Assembly (NCBI GenBank): GCA_002943765.1
Contig: PQWQ01000031.1
Span: 361,001-425,000 of the forward strand
From: Psoroptes ovis
Taxonomy: Eukaryota > Arthropoda > Arachnida > Sarcoptiformes > Psoroptidae
DNA: 64,000 bases
Reading direction: 5' to 3'
Within the stretch, counting starts at the first letter, position 1, and each line of letters begins with the position of its first letter. Both the position numbers and the translations under genes were made by a program. A model generated the notes under the pieces. It saw only the letters and a list, made by a program, of their open reading frames with translations, ran no database searches and was not told the origin of the DNA. This document shows positions 58,593 through 64,000 of the stretch, piece by piece.

Positions 58593-61352
58593 TATTGGTT
58601 GATAACCACTTCGATTATCGTACATCTTGCATTCAATTTGTTGTTATCAATGTTTATTCATATAAACTAATGTTGACAATTGATTGTTGTATGTATTTGA
58701 TTTATTGCCTCTACCATTTAAAGTGTCAAGTTCATATGATGTTTGCATTGCACTCACGAAAATTTTAATTTTAGAAAAGTACTGAAAATAGTTAGCGAAA
58801 AACTTAAAACAGTCAGCGCAATTTCCATGGTTTTGTACTGAAAATAGTTACAAAAAATTTTGTACAGCCAAAGGCTACTCGATTTTGAATCAGCTGAATA
58901 TTTATCAGGTGTTTCGAAAAATAATCAGGTGTTTCGAAAAATTATCGATAGGATTCGATAGAAGTCGATACAATCGATTTTAATAAAATTTCAGACCGGC
59001 GCGGGTTTTTGTACAGCCCCCGGGTATTCAAATGAATTAAGCGTTAAATTTTATTGATTTTAGAATAAATTTTATTGAATTTAATCAAAAATAAATCGAT
59101 CCATAATTAAATAATGAATCATGGATAAATAAATAGAAATATTCATGGTTTTCAGATTCAAATTTTTCCAAATCCCTATATTTGGTTGGAATAATGCATT
59201 GATGCCCAAGTTATCACGGTAGTTCCAGAATTATTTTGACCTGAATAATGATTTTCATTAGACTTCAATTCTTTGCAATAATCATTTGAAATTCACCTAT
59301 GATCGCATCATTTGATTAATTTGATCGAGCTTATCCAAAGGATTTCGACTATACCCATAATTATTCAAAACCATTGATTGGAAAAAATTTAAACCAGCAT
59401 TCAAGTCTGAAATGAGAAATTTAAAAGAATCAAAGATACATTTATTAACGATTTCTTTCATTACCTTGTCCATGATATCTTGGCGCTAACAAGCAATAAA
59501 AGATTGAAAGACAATTAGAATCATTATGAATCTAGAATTTCAATTTACCTCAATTTTTACAATCATTAATCCAGTCATTTTTGTCCCAAACTCCAGCAAT
59601 CGCATCAATCTGTAATAAAACGATGAAAAATCAAAATATATCTCATAAAAATACTAGAAAACACTTAATTGAGATAATTATAATGAATTTCATCTTGGAG
59701 TCATTTATATTAAACCATACGGACACAATCATTTCAACAATCATATGCTATGATTCCCAACTGTGTTTATCATTTCCTGACCCAATGTGAAAAAATTTCA
59801 AGAATTAGTGGAAATTTAAATTCAAAGAATATTCATGCAAAGAATCATACCCATTTTCATAAGCTTTGGCTTGGTTTTATCGCTAATAATCATTAGTTCC
59901 AAATAATTTCACATGGTTTTTATTTTATTTCGATTATATTTGATTTCTTCACTAGCTTTCCTGATTGATTTGATGCATACATCATTGAGGACATTTTCTG
60001 AATTTTTAAAGGAAGGAATCAATTAATCTGACCAATCAGATCTATTTCTAGATAATTTCCAAAATCAATCTACCTCGATTGGTCGATAATGAGCAATTTC
60101 AAAATCATTGTTCAAATCTATTTTACCAAAAATTAAATATAACAATTTGAATTAACAACCACCACTCCCAGATTTTAACGAATACATTCGCAATAAATAT
60201 GAAGAAACTTTCACGAATCGAGCATCTAATTACGTGTGCAATTCAACGGAATCTGTAATGAAAAACAAGATTATAATCGTTTTCATTATTAAGCCATGCA
60301 TACCCATATTCAGTGCTTTTATAATAGATTGATCCAGAACAAATGCCTTGTGATTCGAATTTTCTTTGAAATTTCATCAATTAAATTTCATTAATTATAT
60401 CATTGTAATAAAAATTAACAAAACCTATTTGTCAAACCAATCAAAATCTATCACATATAATTCATAGTAAAATTTTACATACCAAGCATAGTTTGATATG
60501 ATTTAACCATCTCTGTTGACATCTATTAAGCGTTACATCGATGAACCACCCTTTTATCATGATCTTAAGTTAGATTATCATTAAAAAATTGAAATTAGAA
60601 CTAAAATTGAATTTACCTCTTCAATGGGATTTGAATTAGTCGCTACCAAATTTCATCATTCCTAGAGAATTTTATTTCAACAGTTTTATCTATCTTTTTT
60701 ATCACTAATGATTAATGTTTCGATGAGCATAAATTTATCACGGTTGATGCAAATAACAAAATCTTTCTTAATCAAGAAAAAATTGAGTAAGAAATCATCC
60801 GAGTAAAATTCATTGTATTACCTAAAATTTTCAAGACTGCCAACCAACATTAATAAACTAAGAAGCTTCTCGATACAAACGTAATAGGATATCTGTACTG
60901 AAATAACCATATCATAAATATGATTTCATAAATTAATTATCTGAAATTCTTTAAACATGCAGTACTTACGAAATTCCTGACAAGAATTTCTTCATTCATG
61001 GCATCTCAATCGCGGTCATAAATATCCAAGAATTTAAACAATTTTCATTATCAATTGACTATTTCATTCCATTCCATCATATCATCATTGATTGCAGAAC
61101 TGTCATATGTTTTGAAAAAAAGACAAAATTGTAATTCGAAGATAAATTACGAATAATAGCGAACCAATACCATGGATCATGTCCATCATGCTTTAATTGC
61201 ATGATTCACGAAATATGAGTTTTCACATTCAAAAATATAGGAATCATGATGCGAGAGTTCATCAAGTGGTATTGAAAATCCCTCGGATTTCGGTGATATA
61301 TGATGAATATTAATATTATTATCCATCGATGTAATAGACCATAATTTGCCAG
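58593..61352. other. Repeat copy 3, unexplained sequence and possible decayed minus-strand gene
   Basis: It begins with a partial third copy of the dispersed repeat (to about 58740). A tandem direct duplication of ATCAGGTGTTTCGAAAAAT lies at 58914-58952. From about 59300 to 61010 a row of short minus-strand segments is bounded by AG...GT and open in at least one frame (for example 59409-59300). One in-frame stop and conflicting phases argue for a decayed gene. No product can be named. Confidence 0.35.
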
Positions 61353-64000
61353 TCACCTTCGGCCGTTCCTTCTAGAAAATCGCTGAGCTTGCAAGTAATC
61401 ATTTCGGTCTTTCAATGATACTCTAGCGATTCGAAAACCCAGTTTGAAAGGATATTCGTTGGCAGCTAATTGGCCATCCGGTTCTTTATTCAAGTTATTT
61501 TTAACTAATGAGAGAGCCATTTGATGTCTCTTGGACAGCGTGCCAGGAACGTTTATATAATTTTTAGAATTTGCAATCATTTTTTTTATCGAATCGTGTT
61601 TCCTTTCATATCGTTCTGTACTATATTTTCTGATTGAACCATAAAATGCATACAAATCTGCATAATGTGAAATGAAATGCATTTTAGGTATCATTAAACC
61701 ATAGACAGAAGATTTCTGCGACAACGATTCAATTATTTGTTTGAATTCATTCAAATCTTCGATGTTGAATGAGGATGATAGATATATTAATTTTCTCAAG
61801 AGAAAATATATATCGAATTCCGTTCTATTTTGGATGATGATATTCCAGAATATTTCGATGAATCGGGTAGCAAACTCGACTTTAAGCATACCCTTGACTT
61901 TTGTAGGGACTTTGGTATCAAGATCAAGGTCCATCGACCCATTCACCATCTTGAACGATTTGATCATTTTTTTGATCTCCGAAGCCCTGACAAAGTTTCG
62001 CATGTTCCACAGAACTAAATCCATGACCTTGGGGATGATGCCTATGAAAAAATTTAATAAAATTATTGATATTAATTAAAGTCAAAACAAAAAATTACCC
62101 TCGGCCACATCGTGGAACCAATCAGGTGGCGAAACCTGAAATATATTGACATCAAGCGCTGCAAACGCTGATTCAATTTTGACGCCATAAAAACTACTAA
62201 GATTATTGTTTACTATTTGCAATTCTAGTTTGTAATCTCCACGAGTTTTTGATATCGATAAAGCCAGCGGTTCATTATTATTCAAATCATCATATTTCTT
62301 GCCGCAATAACGACAGATGAAAGATTTGCCAAATGACCTATTGAAACCCAGTAATTCAGCTACTGCCAGATTATCACCTGAAATATTGATATAAATGTTT
62401 CTAAATTATTATATAAAGGAAATGAAAAATTACTGACCCAAAATGTGGGACAGGCATACTTGAATATTCTGGCCATTGAAATCGATCCCATGCATGGTCA
62501 ATTTTTTCAGATCATCGATCAATGGTTTTAATAAATCTTTAAATGATTTGCCTTAAACATATTTTAAAATATAGATTTATTTTAATTGCGCCGATAAATC
62601 AAGATTATTATAATTATAATTTACCTGATGTCTTTTGATCATATGATCGCCAAATCATAAGCAAATAAACATCGCTATGTTTGGTTGTTGGTATGGCATT
62701 ATTGTCGATGTCTAAATACAACGTATAGACCTTATTCTTCGTTGAATTGCGTGATGTATTAACTACGCTAAATTCATCGCCATAGATAATCAAACGTAAT
62801 TTTTTGGCATATCCATTGGCCCTTATGTAAGGCGCTACACTCGCATTTTCTTCTAGGTTGATTTTTGTAATCAAATCAACATTAAGAATGAATTTCCTTA
62901 TGATCGATTCAATGGGAATATAATAATATTTGTTGTCATGATTTCCCAAACAATATTCTCTAGGAATGATGAAATTTGGTAGCGATTTGACAAATTCCCA
63001 TTGAAGATAATTCGAGTGCAGCATTTTTTTCAAATAAAGATCTAATTTGTGGTCATGATAAAAGGGTGATTCATCGATGTAGGGCTCAATAGAGTCAACA
63101 AGAGATGGCAAGGTTAAATTATGCACTGCCTTGGTATGCAGGGTGGATTTTATCAATTTAATCAATTTTTGATAATCGGCTTCTACCAATTCTGATTGTG
63201 CCTTTCTCAAAATTGAACATATGTTTTCCGTTTGATTATCATTTTGAGATTCTTCATCATCTTCTTGATCTTCTGCTTCTTCTTGAATAATGATAATTTC
63301 TTCATTATCCGAGCTAAGAGAATCATCATCACAAGACATTTGTTCTGGATCAATCGATTCTACATGCGATGAAGATGGATTCGCTTGGTTTAATGATGAG
63401 TATGAGGATGATGGTGAAGATAGTTGTTCCATTGATGGTTGCACTGGACACGAAACATAATCAGATGGTCGATTCATGAAAGTTTCTTCATGTTTTTCGC
63501 GAATGTGTCTGTACAGATTGTTGCTTGTATTGAATGTACGCCCGCAACATAAAACAGTGGAAACCTTTCCATGACGTAAATCTTGATAATTCTGGATGAT
63601 TGAATTTTTAACATCATATATTTTTTTCCCTTTTTTTTGGCGTAAAGATAAACGTAGTGTTTCAGCCTTTCTAAGATGTTCCGTGACATCGCAGCCAAGA
63701 TCAGGATATTTTACCGCGGAATTGGATATATTAATGAAGATGGAATCGAATTCATCGAGATCAGCGGTCACTGTCCCGTAATTTGAAATGGCGTCCTCCA
63801 GTTTATCAATCAATTCTTTAAAATATTTGATTTGATGGTCAAAGGTCACATTGCCATGTATGTAACCATACAATGTGTTAATCCTAGACTGCAATCCTCT
63901 AACCACATTGTTTTCTCCAATCATTGAATTATTTATGCAGAAATTAATATACATTAATATAAATAGTATTGCATTTGGGTTCACTTACTTTTGTTCCTTA
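61353..64000 (-). CDS. Multi-exon transposase-like protein (CACTA/EnSpm-related) with N-terminal C2H2 finger; 5' end beyond window
   Basis: Exons on the minus strand: about 63924-62625, 62551-62438, 62377-62099 and 62041-61353. Introns of 57-73 bp keep phase and no stop interrupts the joined frame: 793 residues from the ATG at 63924. A GTAAGT donor at 63989-63984 suggests an earlier exon at the window edge. Order of features: a helical N-terminal part; a finger at about residue 145 reading CCGRTFNTSNNLYRHIREKH; an acidic Ser-rich linker; LRLIIYGDEFSVVN; LLGFNRSFGKSFICRYCG; PDWFHDVAEG; PKMHFISHYADLY; and RYERKHDSIKK. The D...HDxxEG...H...ExKH series is what I know from a widespread family of RNase-H-fold transposase-like proteins in invertebrates and fish, related to CACTA. 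A live or recently active element, or a domesticated gene, both fit. The D/D/E assignment is inferred from motif position. Confidence 0.7.

Noticed and set aside
61741..62079. Plus-strand frames across the transposase
   Set aside because: Antisense shadows of the conserved minus-strand exon; no independent signals.
1..64000. tRNA genes, rRNA, CRISPR arrays, bacterial operons
   Set aside because: No tRNA B-box with a matching A-box, no rRNA-like segment and no spaced direct repeat array were seen; everything fits a eukaryotic chromosome.

Overview
This is eukaryotic nuclear DNA. It is AT-rich, and genes are split by many tiny GT-AG introns, mostly about 55-85 bp, with ordinary animal proteins on both strands. 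The recognisable set (PSME4, kaptin, MCM5, IkB/Cactus, Mind bomb, TMEM179, UTP11, YLPM1, H2.0/HLX, SAC3D1, RpS3, SF3A3, TBL1XR1) is metazoan. Tightly packed genes, Asn/Ser-rich low-complexity linkers and mariner-derived miniature elements suggest a small-genome arthropod. An astigmatid (house-dust or scabies-type) mite is my best guess, but that is inference, not a database match. No bacterial, CRISPR or tRNA features were seen.

Layout. 1-11.5 kb: the 3' part of PSME4 (+), an ApaH-like phosphatase (+), kaptin (+) and MCM5 (-); the last two overlap tail to tail by 9 coding bases. 11.5-16.4 kb: a 4.9-kb gene-poor spacer holding a cluster of about 80-bp mariner-type MITEs and a perfect 19-bp hairpin. 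16.4-27 kb: a Cactus-like IkB (+), Mind bomb (+), an acidic nuclear-looking protein (-), a degenerate HSD17B10-like SDR (-), a small membrane protein (-), TMEM179 (-) and UTP11 (+). 27-34.5 kb: a secreted acidic protein or prohormone-like gene with a 2.5-kb intron, a gene desert, and a small CHHC zinc-finger (GTSF1-like) gene. 34.5-41 kb: one enormous secreted repeat protein of about 2,079 residues (-), head to head with a YLPM1-like kinase-fold protein (+). 45-55 kb: an H2.0/HLX homeobox gene (-), SAC3D1 (-), RpS3 (+), SF3A3 (+) and TBL1XR1/ebi (+). 55-61 kb: a repeat-dominated stretch (a TA-flanked MITE, a long-arm hairpin with a GT-repeat core, a piggyBac-like TTAA MITE, a dispersed repeat, degenerate exons). 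61.3-64 kb: a multi-exon, apparently uninterrupted CACTA-like transposase gene (-) that probably continues past the window edge.

The genes do not form one pathway; they are a typical mosaic of housekeeping and developmental genes. Several touch chromatin, proteostasis or signalling: proteasome capping (PSME4), replication licensing (MCM5), mTORC1 nutrient sensing (kaptin), Toll/NF-kB inhibition (IkB), Notch ligand endocytosis (Mind bomb) and corepressor exchange (TBL1XR1). The items most worth following are the unrecognised giant secreted repeat protein, the GTSF1-like gene, the intact transposase, the in-frame TAA inside the conserved end of PSME4, and the prohormone-like gene. Exon joins were assembled by eye from splice consensus, phase and remembered family features; no transcript or database evidence was available.
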